NCBI RefSeq assembly: GCF_001668575.1
Contig: NZ_LZMD01000074.1
Location: 62,001 to 126,000, forward strand
Length of the DNA stretch: 64,000 bases
Direction of reading: 5' to 3'
Origin: Mycobacterium sp. 1164985.4
GTDB taxonomy: Bacteria > Actinomycetota > Actinomycetes > Mycobacteriales > Mycobacteriaceae
The position numbers were made by a program, and so were the translations under genes. Below are positions 14,555 through 23,127 of this stretch, piece by piece. The notes beneath the pieces were generated by a model. That model searched no databases. It was not told the origin of the DNA and worked only from the letters and a program-made list of their open reading frames with translations. How positions within the stretch are numbered: the first letter of the stretch is position 1; the number at the start of each line of letters is the position of its first letter.

Positions 14555-17353
14555 CTAGCTCGCCCACGACATGTTGCGGAGCTGTCGGCGCGAGGTGATG
14601 CCGAGCTTGACGAACACCTTGCGCAGATGCCATTCGACGGTGTGCGTGCTGATGAACAGCTGCGCGCCGATCTCCTGATTCGTCAGACCGTCGGCGGCCA
14701 GCCGGGCGATCTGCGCTTCCTGCGCCGTCAGGTCGCCGCCGCCCGAACTCGCCGTCTGCTTGCGCACCTTCTCCCCCGTGGCGACGAGTTCGCGGCGTGC
14801 GCGTTCGGCGAATGCCTGCGCGCCGATTCGCGTGAAAGTCTCATGGGCGTCGGTGAGTTCACGGCGGGCGTCGATCCGTCGGTTCGCCCGGCGCAGCCAT
14901 TCGCCGTACAGCAGCCGGGCCCTGGCGTGATGCACCACGATTCCGGCGCGGTCCAAGCGCTCGATGGCCTCGACGAAGAAGCCGTCGGCGGTGTCGTCGT
15001 CGGCGAGCAGGGCCTGTGCGTTGGCCAGCGCCCCGAGACCCCAGTCGGTACCGCTGGCACCTGCCCGCTGCTCGAGCCGTTCAAGGGCGCGTCGGGCCGC
15101 ATCGTCGTCGCCGGTCCGCGTCGCGGCCTCGACGAGTTCGAACAGGCACCAGCCATGGATTCCGAAGTCGTCGTAATCACATGCGTCGCGGGCGGCGGCC
15201 AGCGCCTCCTCGTAGCGACCGAGACCGTTGTACAGCAGCGCGGTTGCGTAGCCGGTAAGCCCGAGCAGACGGCCTTCGCCCCTGGCGATCCCGCCGGACG
15301 CCGCGCTCTCGAGCAGCGGGCCCGCCTGCGAGACGTCACCCCGCCACGCCGCGAGCAACACCCAGTGGTATCGCACCGGCGAATTGTGGTCGGTGGCCGC
15401 GGTAATCGAGGCGGCTTCTTCGAGAAGCTCTGCCGCCGACGCGAATTCGCCTGCGAGCGTGTGTACCCCGGCTCGGTAGATGAGTGCTCGGGGCAGCCCG
15501 GCGAGCGCGCCGGAGGTGCGGGCGTAACGCACCGCCGCAGTCGACAGTTCGAGCAGGAGCCGGTGGTCCCACAGTTCGTGGGCGCACGACTCCTGCAGTA
15601 TCGGGAACCCGGGCACCTTCAGCCAGCGGCCGACCGCGCCGTCGTCGGAATTCGCCTGCTCGCACATCGCTTCCAAACCCGCACGTAGCGTGGCCCCGCC
15701 CCGGCCGACCCCGCCGGTGATCCGCTCCGCCACCCCCTTGAGCAGATGGTCGATCGCCCGGGGAAGCTCCGAGACCTCCTGCAGCGCGGTCCGCGCGTCC
15801 TCCGCGGCGCGCACGAGCGCATCCGGTTCGCCGAGGCGGCCCGCGTACATCAGCGCAGCGATCGCCTCGAGGTAGCCCTCCCGCGACGAATATCCGTCGA
15901 CGCTGTGGAGGCGGCGCGCGGCGTCGAGAAGCGGGGGCGCGGTGTCCGCCAGTCGCGGCGCGCCGGTTTCGCCGGCCCGGCTGCGCACGAAGTCCATCTG
16001 CGCCCGCAGCCGCGCGATCAGCGCCTGCTGCAACTCGGACAGCGGGCCGAGTTCGGCGATCGCGAGCAGCTCATGCGCGGCTTCCGGCGCGGCGGCGTCC
16101 CGTTTGGCGTACGCCGCCGTCAGCGCCCTCGCCCCGCGCAGCGACGGGTCGGCCGTCAACGCGGTCGCGCGCTCCAAAAACGTTGCTGCCGCCGCCATTC
16201 CGCCTCTGCTCTGGGCACGCGCCGCGGAATCCTCCAGCTCGGTGGCGATCGCCTCGTCCGGTCCCGCCGCGGCGTTGGCCGCATGCCAGGCGCGACGGTC
16301 GGGGTCGGTCGCCGGATCGGTCGTGTCGGCGAGCGCGCGATGGACCGCCCGGCGATCCGCCAAGTCGGCGGCGCGGTAGGCCGCGGAGCGAATCAGCGGG
16401 TGGTGGAAGCGCATCCGCGGGCCGAACTCGATCAGGCCGTCGGCTTCGGCGGGCGCCAGGTCGTCGACGGGGATGCCCAATTGCGCTGCGGCGCGCAGGA
16501 ACAGCGCGGCGTCGCCGATGGGTTCGGCGGAGGCGATCAGCAGCAGCTGCCGGGTCGCGCGAGGCAGCGCCTGGATGCGCCGGATGAAGCCCTGTTCGAC
16601 CGCGGCCGTCGACGAGCGCTTACCGGATATCCAAAAGCCGCCGGACAGCTCGGTCGCCGATACGCTGCGCGGCACCTCGAGGATCGCGAGCGGAACGCCG
16701 CGGGTCTCGGCGATGATGCGGTCGCGCACCCGTGGGTCGATCCCACCGAACATGACCGACTCCAACAGTTCTCGCGCATCGGTGTCCGACAGTCCCTCGA
16801 CCGGTAGTTCGGGCAGACCGGACAGCAGCTCGGGCTGGTCGCGCACCGCGAACACGAGCCCGACCGGCTCGGCGAGCAGTCGTCGCGCGATGAAGCCGAG
16901 CGTCTGCACCGAAACCTGGTCCAGCCACTGTGCGTCGTCGACGATGCACAGGACCGGTTGTTCGTCGGCCGCGGCGGCCAGCACGCTGAGCACCGCGAGG
17001 CCGACCAGGAAGCGATCGGGTGTCTCCCCGACTCCGCGCCCGAATGCGACGTTGAGCGCCTCGCGTTGCGGTTCGGGGATCGCGTCGAGATGCGTCATCA
17101 GCGGAGCACACAGTTGCTGCAGTCCGGCGAAAGCGAGCTCCATATCCGATTCGACCCCGGCGACATGCACGATCTGGAATCCGGACGCGGCTTCGCAGAC
17201 GTAGTCGAGCAGGGCCGTCTTCCCGACACCCGCCTCCCCACGCAGTACCAGCACCTGACAGCTGCCGGATCGGACGGTCGAGACCAGGTTCGTCAGCGTC
17301 TTGCATTCCTGGGTACGGCCACGCAGGACTTGCGTTGCACCCTGGCCAGACAT
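14555..17353 (-). CDS. Large LuxR-family (LAL-type) ATPase transcriptional regulator
   Basis: A 932-residue regulator built as N-terminal AAA/NTPase, long helical repeat region and C-terminal LuxR helix-turn-helix. The P-loop GEAGVGKT is at residues 39-46 and a Walker-B-like VLCIVDDAQWLD near residue 130. The middle is Ala-rich, TPR-like. The DNA-binding domain is LTAQEAQIARLAADGLTNQEIGAQLFISTHTVEWHLRKVFVKLGI at about residues 875-920. Such proteins are ATP-dependent activators responding to small ligands. ATG 17353 (MSGQGATQVLRGRTQE) was chosen over the open frame to 17443 because family similarity starts here. It sits downstream of no obvious partner and upstream of the nitroreductase. Confidence 0.9.
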   Translation of the reverse strand: MSGQGATQVLRGRTQECKTLTNLVSTVRSGSCQVLVLRGEAGVGKTALLDYVCEAASGFQIVHVAGVESDMELAFAGLQQLCAPLMTHLDAIPEPQREALNVAFGRGVGETPDRFLVGLAVLSVLAAAADEQPVLCIVDDAQWLDQVSVQTLGFIARRLLAEPVGLVFAVRDQPELLSGLPELPVEGLSDTDARELLESVMFGGIDPRVRDRIIAETRGVPLAILEVPRSVSATELSGGFWISGKRSSTAAVEQGFIRRIQALPRATRQLLLIASAEPIGDAALFLRAAAQLGIPVDDLAPAEADGLIEFGPRMRFHHPLIRSAAYRAADLADRRAVHRALADTTDPATDPDRRAWHAANAAAGPDEAIATELEDSAARAQSRGGMAAAATFLERATALTADPSLRGARALTAAYAKRDAAAPEAAHELLAIAELGPLSELQQALIARLRAQMDFVRSRAGETGAPRLADTAPPLLDAARRLHSVDGYSSREGYLEAIAALMYAGRLGEPDALVRAAEDARTALQEVSELPRAIDHLLKGVAERITGGVGRGGATLRAGLEAMCEQANSDDGAVGRWLKVPGFPILQESCAHELWDHRLLLELSTAAVRYARTSGALAGLPRALIYRAGVHTLAGEFASAAELLEEAASITAATDHNSPVRYHWVLLAAWRGDVSQAGPLLESAASGGIARGEGRLLGLTGYATALLYNGLGRYEEALAAARDACDYDDFGIHGWCLFELVEAATRTGDDDAARRALERLEQRAGASGTDWGLGALANAQALLADDDTADGFFVEAIERLDRAGIVVHHARARLLYGEWLRRANRRIDARRELTDAHETFTRIGAQAFAERARRELVATGEKVRKQTASSGGGDLTAQEAQIARLAADGLTNQEIGAQLFISTHTVEWHLRKVFVKLGITSRRQLRNMSWAS

Positions 17354-17446
17354 AGACACCACCGCGTTCTGGGTGGACCCGCGACGGTCGCCGGTTACCC
17401 GATCTGATCTTGGATCGTACGAGGCGTGCGCCGACGGGTCCACACC

Positions 17447-17499
17447 GCGATTTGTGCACGTTCAGGAGCGTTCAGCGCTCCCCTGCGTGCACAAATCGC
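17447..17499. terminator. Perfect long hairpin of the GATTT family
   Basis: A 14-bp perfect inverted repeat, GCGATTTGTGCACG / CGTGCACAAATCGC, with a 25-base loop that itself contains GAGCG/CGCTC. It lies between the NmrA-like gene end and the LuxR start on the minus strand, a plausible terminator for the NmrA-like gene's upstream neighbour or a regulatory structure upstream of LuxR. Confidence 0.6.
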
Positions 17500-17512
17500 C
17501 CTGGGCAGCGGG

Positions 17513-18268
17513 TCAGGCGGTCGCGGCGGTCGCCAGGATCCAGTCCTCGAACCGCGTGCCGAACAGCGTTGCGCCCGCGCCGGGCACCAGCGTGCGCTCC
17601 TCGAGGTCGATGCCCCAGTACTTCGCCGCGGGATCGGCGACGACCTGGCGGGTGTCGCCGCGGGCGGTCAGCGCGGTCCGGATCAGGTCGGGCAGCAGAA
17701 CCTCCACGGGTCCCCCGATCTCGACGATGCGGTTCGCCGGCTCGTTCGCCGCGGCGATGGCGAGGCCCTCGGCGACGTCGGCGGCGGCCATGGGCTGGAA
17801 GTACACCGGTGGCATCCGCACCGTGTCGCCGTCGGTGGCCGAGTCGGCGAGCGTCGGGAGAAACTCGAAGAACTGCGTCGCGTGCACAATCGTGAACGGG
17901 ATCGGCCCGTCGCTGATCAGTTGTTCCTGGTCGAGCTTGGCCTGGAAGTAGCCGCTCTGCGGGGCCATCTGGTCGGTGCCCACCACCGACAGCGCGACAT
18001 GGTGGCCGACACCGGCGTCCTTCTCCGCGTCGAGCAGATTGGTCGTGGCGGTGCGGAAGAACTCCTGCGCGGAATCGTCGAGTTGCGGCGAGTTCGACAC
18101 GTCGACCACTACAGCCGCGCCCTCCAGCGCAGCCCGCAGGCCCTCGCCGGTGAAGGTGTTCACGCCCGTCGACGGCGCCGCCGCGATTGTGTCGTGGCCC
18201 TGTCGATCCAGGATCTGCACCAGTTTCGAGCCGATGAGTCCGGTTCCGCCGATGACGACGATCTTCAT
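17513..18268 (-). CDS. NmrA-like / atypical SDR family protein
   Basis: A 251-residue NAD(P)-binding protein with the atypical SDR glycine motif GGTGLIGSKLVQ at the N-terminus and no YxxxK signature, as in NmrA and similar sensor or reductase proteins. The segment YFQAKLDQEQLISDGPIPFTIVHATQFFEF is typical of these families and of NAD(P)H-binding redox sensors. Function (reductase or redox sensor) cannot be told from sequence alone. The ATG at 18268 follows CGGAAGGCTC. The upstream region has a nested inverted repeat (18279-18313) that could bind a regulator. Confidence 0.83.
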   Translation of the reverse strand: MKIVVIGGTGLIGSKLVQILDRQGHDTIAAAPSTGVNTFTGEGLRAALEGAAVVVDVSNSPQLDDSAQEFFRTATTNLLDAEKDAGVGHHVALSVVGTDQMAPQSGYFQAKLDQEQLISDGPIPFTIVHATQFFEFLPTLADSATDGDTVRMPPVYFQPMAAADVAEGLAIAAANEPANRIVEIGGPVEVLLPDLIRTALTARGDTRQVVADPAAKYWGIDLEERTLVPGAGATLFGTRFEDWILATAATA

Positions 18269-18278
18269 GATGAGCCTT

Positions 18279-18313
18279 CCGTTTGTCCGACAGCTTCCTG
18301 TCCGTCCAAACGG
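18279..18313. promoter_or_regulatory. Nested inverted repeat upstream of the NmrA-like gene
   Basis: Outer arms CCGTTTG (18279-18285) and CAAACGG (18307-18313) enclose inner arms GACAG and CTGTC. It starts 11 bases upstream of the start codon, so it covers the ribosome site or leader. Operator or mRNA structure are both possible. Confidence 0.4.
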
Positions 18314-18353
18314 CTGGCGGCTCACGAACTCATCCCGCCAGCGGTGAAGAAGC

Positions 18354-19463
18354 TCAAAACGCGTAACGCACCCGGCAGCTCGGCAGCTTCGCGGCGATCA
18401 GATCAGTCAGCTCGTTGACCCAGCGACCCTTCCACGGGCTCTTGTAGCGCACGTTCCACTGCCCGCTCTGGCTGCGCTTGACCTGTTGCAGGTCGGGACG
18501 CCACAGCAGGTCCTCGCCTTTGGGATGCCAGCCGAGATTCACGTCGTGCAGACCCTCGTTGTGGGTGAGGAAGATGATCTCGGCGGCCAGCTGTTGCTTG
18601 GTGCGATCGGACGTGCCGTCGGCGATCTGCGCGAGCAGCTCCGTCCAGTCGGCGAGCCAATTCTCATGCACGACAACCGGGCTGAAGTTCAGGTGCACCT
18701 CGTAGCCGGCTTCGACGAAGTCGTCGATCGCGGCGATCCGGTCGACGATCTTCGACGTACGCACGTCGAGCACCCGCGACGTCTCCGCCGGCATCAGGCT
18801 GAACCGCACGCGGGTGCCGCCGCGCGGGTCGTAGTCGAGCAGGTCGCGGTTGACCAGCTTGGTCGCGAAGCTCGCCTTGGCGTTGGGGATTCGCGCGAAC
18901 AGGTCGACCAGGTCGCGGACATTGTCGGAGACCATGGCGTCGACCGAGCAGTCGCTGTTCTCGCCGATGTCGTAGACCCAGTCGACGAGATCGCATTGGT
19001 TCGGTTGTGGTTTCACGCCTTGCCGGGCGGCGTGGCGTTCTAGGTATCCGGTGATCTTCTCGATGTTGGCGAACACCGTGATCGGGTTGGCGTAACCCTT
19101 ACGACGCGGAACGTAGCAGTACGAGCACGCCATCGCGCATCCGTTCGCGGTCGACGGTGCGATCCAGTCGCTGGAGCGCTCGTTGCGTCGTGCGCTCAGG
19201 CTCTTCTTCTCGCCGAGCACCAGCACTTCCCGCTTGTTGCGGACCCAGTCCTCGACGTTGCCCTCGTTTCCGTACAGGCCCGGTATCGCCTGATGCGACA
19301 GCACCTGGATGCGCTCGGCATCCGGGAAGCGCTCGAACACCTGGCGTGCGCGCGGAAACCGTTCGATGTCGGGCTCATGGTAAATCCGCTTGACGTCGAG
19401 AAGGCGGTCCGCGAGGGCCGCGGGTGTGCGCCGGGTCACGGCGTCGTGATCGGCCATCGTCAT
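18354..19463 (-). CDS. SPL-family radical SAM protein (spore photoproduct lyase-like)
   Basis: A 369-residue radical SAM protein of the spore-photoproduct-lyase-like family found also in non-spore-formers. The cluster motif CxxxCxxC is C109, C113 and C116 (CAMACSYCY), preceded by DWIAPSTANG and followed by VPRRKGYANPITVF. Further family blocks are VRFSLMPAETSRVLDVRTSKIVDRI and GYEVHLNFSPVVVHENW. The first ATG (19463) overlaps the TGA of the upstream monooxygenase as ATGA, implying translational coupling; a second Met lies at 19457. Mycobacteria make no endospores, so a DNA-photoproduct role is uncertain; a different radical reaction is possible. Confidence 0.87.
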   Translation of the reverse strand: MTMADHDAVTRRTPAALADRLLDVKRIYHEPDIERFPRARQVFERFPDAERIQVLSHQAIPGLYGNEGNVEDWVRNKREVLVLGEKKSLSARRNERSSDWIAPSTANGCAMACSYCYVPRRKGYANPITVFANIEKITGYLERHAARQGVKPQPNQCDLVDWVYDIGENSDCSVDAMVSDNVRDLVDLFARIPNAKASFATKLVNRDLLDYDPRGGTRVRFSLMPAETSRVLDVRTSKIVDRIAAIDDFVEAGYEVHLNFSPVVVHENWLADWTELLAQIADGTSDRTKQQLAAEIIFLTHNEGLHDVNLGWHPKGEDLLWRPDLQQVKRSQSGQWNVRYKSPWKGRWVNELTDLIAAKLPSCRVRYAF

Positions 19464-20665
19464 GTCCCGTTCAACGTGCGACGGTCCGACTCCGATGCAG
19501 TTGATCTTGTTGACGGCCAATGAGGTTCGTCACGCTCGCGCAGATACTGCGCGATATCGCGTGCGATGGGCGTGGCCTGCTGCCGAAAAGACCGCAGCGG
19601 GCCGATCAGGGGCTCGTCGTAACCGGCGAACCACAGACCCGGCGCAGCGGCAGGCAACCCGTTGACCTTCGGAAAACCCTCGTCGTCCAGCACGTCGTGG
19701 TGTCCCACTAGTGGCTCGAGTCCTCGCCGGTAGCCGGTCGCGGCGATCACCGCATCCGGCGTCACCGAATTGCCGTCGGCCAGCACCACCTTGTCACCGG
19801 CGAACGACTCGACGGCGGCGACGATCTCGATGCGCCCGGCCTTGACGTGGGGCACCAACTCGTCACCGATCGTCGGGATCTGCTCGTCGGTCAGCAGCGC
19901 CGAATAGATGCCCCGCTGCGGCGCCGGCAGGCCCTCGCGGCGGAGGTCGCCGAACCACAGCTTGCGCATCAGTGCCGCCGCCTGATCCAGCACGGGCACC
20001 GGCAGGCGTTCGAACGCGGCGCTGAACGTGTCGACCGGAATCCCTGCGGCCGACCGCGGCACGAGATGCGGCGGTGTACGCACCGCCATCCGCACCCGCC
20101 GTGCGGCACCGTCGCTGAGCTGCAATGCGATGTCGGCCGCCGAGTTCCCCGCGCCCGCCACCAGCACGTCGCGGCCGGTGAACGGTTCGGCGTTGCGATA
20201 GTGCTCGGAATGCAGCACCTCGCCGGTGAATGTCTCGATTCCGGGCCACTCCGGCAGCGTCGGCGTGTGGTAGTTGCCGGTGGCGATGACGACGGCCGCC
20301 GCGCTGAGCGACCCGTCGTCGGCGACCAGCCGCCATGCGCCGCGTTCACGGTCGACCCGATTTACGTTGACGCCGAACGCCACGCGAATCTTCTGCCGAC
20401 GCACGTAGTCGTCGAAATAGTCGACCATGTGGTCGCGGGTGGGCCAACGACCGTACTGCAGCGGAATCCGCTGCCCGGGCAGATGCGACCACCACCCGCA
20501 GGTGTTGAGCCGGAAGCCGTCGTAGCGGTTGCGCCACGACGACGCCGGGGCGTCGGCGCGGTCGATTACGAGCGCCGCGACATCGCATTCGTGACGGAGT
20601 TGCCGCGCGATCCCGAGGCCACTGGGACCCGCGCCGACGATGACGACGGGTTCGTCGTGCGCCAT
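19460..20665 (-). CDS. Flavin-containing monooxygenase / NAD(P)-binding protein
   Basis: A 401-residue two-dinucleotide-domain flavoprotein. The FAD motif VVIVGAGPSGLGIARQL is at the N-terminus and the NADPH motif VLVAGAGNSAADIALQL near residue 168. The segment between, with WRNRYDGFRLNT and LPEWPG, fits flavin monooxygenases of the YUCCA/CzcO type, which oxygenate or hydroxylate soft nucleophiles or ketones. A late ATGYRRGLEPL block is also typical. The ATG directly follows the TAG of the epimerase gene, and the 3' end overlaps the radical SAM gene by 4 bases, so the three genes form one coupled operon (epimerase, monooxygenase, SPL-type protein). Confidence 0.87.
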   Translation of the reverse strand: MAHDEPVVIVGAGPSGLGIARQLRHECDVAALVIDRADAPASSWRNRYDGFRLNTCGWWSHLPGQRIPLQYGRWPTRDHMVDYFDDYVRRQKIRVAFGVNVNRVDRERGAWRLVADDGSLSAAAVVIATGNYHTPTLPEWPGIETFTGEVLHSEHYRNAEPFTGRDVLVAGAGNSAADIALQLSDGAARRVRMAVRTPPHLVPRSAAGIPVDTFSAAFERLPVPVLDQAAALMRKLWFGDLRREGLPAPQRGIYSALLTDEQIPTIGDELVPHVKAGRIEIVAAVESFAGDKVVLADGNSVTPDAVIAATGYRRGLEPLVGHHDVLDDEGFPKVNGLPAAAPGLWFAGYDEPLIGPLRSFRQQATPIARDIAQYLRERDEPHWPSTRSTASESDRRTLNGT

Positions 20666-21742
20666 CTACGGCAGGTGTCTGGTGGTCAGCAGTCCCTCGG
20701 TGAGGTCGCGCTGGAACTGTTCGAGCAGCGACCGGCGCCGCAGCGGCGGGCTGTCGGCGTGTGCTTGCTGGGCCACGCCCCCGATGACGTCGGCGAGCGC
20801 CTCAACCGAGTTCCACCGGGGGCGCCAGTCGAGTTCGGCCTCGGCGCGCCCGCAGTCGAGCAGCGGAACGCTGAACGCCATGTCGAGCCAGCCGCGGTCG
20901 ATCGGTTGCAGCCGCGCGCGCCAGCTGAGGTCGACAAGCGCGCCGAGCACCCCCGACGGCACGTGAACCGGTTTGGCCTTCAGCACCTCGGCGACCTGAT
21001 CGCGGCCCATCGGCGGCTCGGCTGCCAGGTTGAACGGTCCGCTCGCGCCGCGCTCGACCGCTCTGGCCAGCGCGTCGGCGGCATCGTCGGCGTGGATCAG
21101 CGGGATACACAGGCGCCGGTCGAGCGGTAGCAGCGGCAACAGCGGTACCGCGAGCATCGGCACGTATCCGGGCAACGCGTAGCGCATCAGACCGCTCGCC
21201 GCGGCACGCTGCACGATGAAGCCGGGACGCATCCGCGCGATCGGGACGCCCGCATCCCCGTGTTCGAGTTCGTAATCGTCAAGCAGCGCCTCGGCGCTCG
21301 ACTTGTCGCGGCTGTACGGCGAGGTGCGGATTCCGCCCGTGGGCCACGACTCGTCGACGTATTGGCCATACCGGCCGGGCGCGTAGGCGCCGACCGACGA
21401 CTGGTGCACCAGGCGCCCGACCCGCGCGTCGTGCGCGGCCTCCAGAACGGCCGTCGTGCCGCCCACGCCGATGCGGTTGAGGTACTCGGTGTTTCGCGTC
21501 GGTTGGAAACCCCACGCGAGGTGGACGACGGCGTCCGCACCGTCGAAGATGCCCCGGAGTTGGGTGGCCGCGTCGGGATCGGCGAGGTCGAGCCCGTGCC
21601 AGCGGACGCTTTTGTAGACGCCGGTGGGCTCCGGCGGCCGTCGCACGACGCCGACGATCTCGTGTGCGGTGTCGCTTTCGGTCAGCCGCCGCAGCAGTGC
21701 GGTGCCGACGTTGCCCGAAGCTCCAGTGATGACGATGCGCAT
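20666..21742 (-). CDS. NAD-dependent epimerase/dehydratase family protein
   Basis: A 358-residue extended-SDR protein. It has the Rossmann motif GASGNVGTALLRRL at the N-terminus, then VVHLAWGFQPTRN, the Ser in HQSSVGAYAPG and a Y-S-R-D-K segment (SPYSRDKSSAEALLDDY) matching YxxxK. It may act as a nucleotide-sugar or steroid-type epimerase/dehydratase; the long hydrophobic patch MLAVPLLPLLPL in the second half suggests a membrane-close or lipid substrate. Its stop abuts the ATG of the monooxygenase. It heads the epimerase, monooxygenase, radical SAM operon. Confidence 0.85.
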   Translation of the reverse strand: MRIVITGASGNVGTALLRRLTESDTAHEIVGVVRRPPEPTGVYKSVRWHGLDLADPDAATQLRGIFDGADAVVHLAWGFQPTRNTEYLNRIGVGGTTAVLEAAHDARVGRLVHQSSVGAYAPGRYGQYVDESWPTGGIRTSPYSRDKSSAEALLDDYELEHGDAGVPIARMRPGFIVQRAAASGLMRYALPGYVPMLAVPLLPLLPLDRRLCIPLIHADDAADALARAVERGASGPFNLAAEPPMGRDQVAEVLKAKPVHVPSGVLGALVDLSWRARLQPIDRGWLDMAFSVPLLDCGRAEAELDWRPRWNSVEALADVIGGVAQQAHADSPPLRRRSLLEQFQRDLTEGLLTTRHLP

Positions 21743-21780
21743 GGAACAAGACTTCCCGCATCGCGACCGATCAACACGGG

Positions 21781-22902
21781 TCAGACGGCAGCGGCGGTCT
21801 CACCCTCGAGTTGGCGGGCCCGGACGCCGTTGAGGAACCGGCCCACCTCGACCGCGAGTCGGCGCGCATGCGACGAATCGACGAGATCGAATGCGTGGCC
21901 GGCACGCCGAACCTCGCTGTACTCCACCGTATTTCGCGACACGGCGCGCAGCTCCTCAGCGAACACGCGAGCCTCGCCAACCGGGATGATGGTGTCCTGC
22001 TCGCCGTGGATGAGGAAGAACGGGGGCGCATCCGCGTGGATGCGGGCCAACGGCGAAGCCGCCTCGAAAATCTCCGGATGCCGAGACTGCTTGCGCCCGA
22101 CCACGACTCGCTCCAAGAAGCTCTGGAAATTCTTGCGGGTGGGGGTGGACCGATCCTGCCAGTCGTAGCGTCCGTAGATTCCGACGACCGCGTCGACGGT
22201 GGTGTCGGCGTCCTCGGTGAGTTCACCGCGGAACGCAGGGTCGCCCGGCGTGAGGCCTGCGAGGGATGCCAGGTGACCGCCCGCGGAGCAGCCCGCGACC
22301 GCGACGAAGTTCCGGTCACCGCCGTACTTGTCGACGTTGGCGCGCGCCCAGGCGATCGCCGCGTTCACGTCGGCGATGTGGCGGGGCCAGCGGTTCACCG
22401 GGGAGACCCGGTAGTCCATCGTCAGGCACACCCAGCCCTGCTTGACCAGGTGGTGCAGCATCGTGTGGCCCTGCATCACCCGTGACCCCTGCACCCAGGC
22501 GCCGCCGGGGACGAAGAGCAGTACGGGCGCGTCGGGCGGCAGGTCGGGGCGGCGCCACACGTCGAGCAGCTGCGAGGGGTGGTCGCCGTAGCGCACCGAG
22601 CTGCGGTACAGGCAACGCTGACGCTGGGCGCGGAAGCGGAGATACGGGGGCACCCGGCTGCCGCGAGAAGACGCGACGTCCGCGTCGGGCATATCGGCGG
22701 GCGCGGCCTCGGCCGGGTCGGCGCCGAGGCGGCGGCTGACCATCCCCCGCAGCGCTGCGGGCGCGTAGTGATGGCCGTACATCGCCATCGCGGTCAGGCC
22801 GGCGAACGGTTCCAGGTGCTTGCCGACGACCGGGAGCGACGAATAAAACCGCGTCGACGCCATGACCAGGTCGAACGGGTGCAGTGACGGATGAAGAGCC
22901 AT
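21781..22902 (-). CDS. Alpha/beta hydrolase (esterase, HSL-like)
   Basis: A 373-residue alpha/beta-hydrolase. The oxyanion-loop motif is FVPGGAW rather than the HGGGW of standard hormone-sensitive-lipase-like enzymes, and the nucleophile elbow is AGCSAGGH (GxSxG, Ser near residue 226). Asp in HGEQDTIIP and His in RRAGHAFD complete the triad. It probably hydrolyses short to medium acyl esters. The ATG at 22902 was preferred over the open frame to 23037, because that frame overlaps a separate small gene in another frame ending 2 bases earlier. The two genes are therefore coupled. Confidence 0.86.
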   Translation of the reverse strand: MALHPSLHPFDLVMASTRFYSSLPVVGKHLEPFAGLTAMAMYGHHYAPAALRGMVSRRLGADPAEAAPADMPDADVASSRGSRVPPYLRFRAQRQRCLYRSSVRYGDHPSQLLDVWRRPDLPPDAPVLLFVPGGAWVQGSRVMQGHTMLHHLVKQGWVCLTMDYRVSPVNRWPRHIADVNAAIAWARANVDKYGGDRNFVAVAGCSAGGHLASLAGLTPGDPAFRGELTEDADTTVDAVVGIYGRYDWQDRSTPTRKNFQSFLERVVVGRKQSRHPEIFEAASPLARIHADAPPFFLIHGEQDTIIPVGEARVFAEELRAVSRNTVEYSEVRRAGHAFDLVDSSHARRLAVEVGRFLNGVRARQLEGETAAAV

Positions 22903-22904
22903 GA

Positions 22905-23009
22905 TCAGCCGGCCAACGCCAGGTCGGGGTCGCCGGCTCCGCTGCAGGTCACGCAGACGGCCTCTTCGAGACTGAAGTGCCCGCACATGGGGCAGATGAA
23001 CTCGAGCAT
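22905..23009 (-). CDS. 34-residue zinc-ribbon-like peptide (two CxxC)
   Basis: A very short gene of 34 codons with two CxxC knuckles: CPMC (residues 6-9) and CVTC (residues 19-22), separated by 9 residues (GHFSLEEAV), then a short acidic end (GAGDPDLALAG). It looks like a one-domain zinc ribbon or rubredoxin-like knuckle. The ATG at 23009 follows AAAGGCG and the stop lies 2 bases before the esterase start, which supports translation and coupling. I do not know its function; metal binding or partner regulation of the esterase are inferences. Confidence 0.6.
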   Translation of the reverse strand: MLEFICPMCGHFSLEEAVCVTCSGAGDPDLALAG

Positions 23010-23127
23010 GCGTTACGCCTTTCGAGACTTGTGTCATGCCGACTTTCTGCAGCCCGCCTCAGATACCCCCCCGTCTGCGCCCCAAAACCCGCCGATACCG
23101 ATCTGTGCCGTCAGTACTGTGGCGTTC

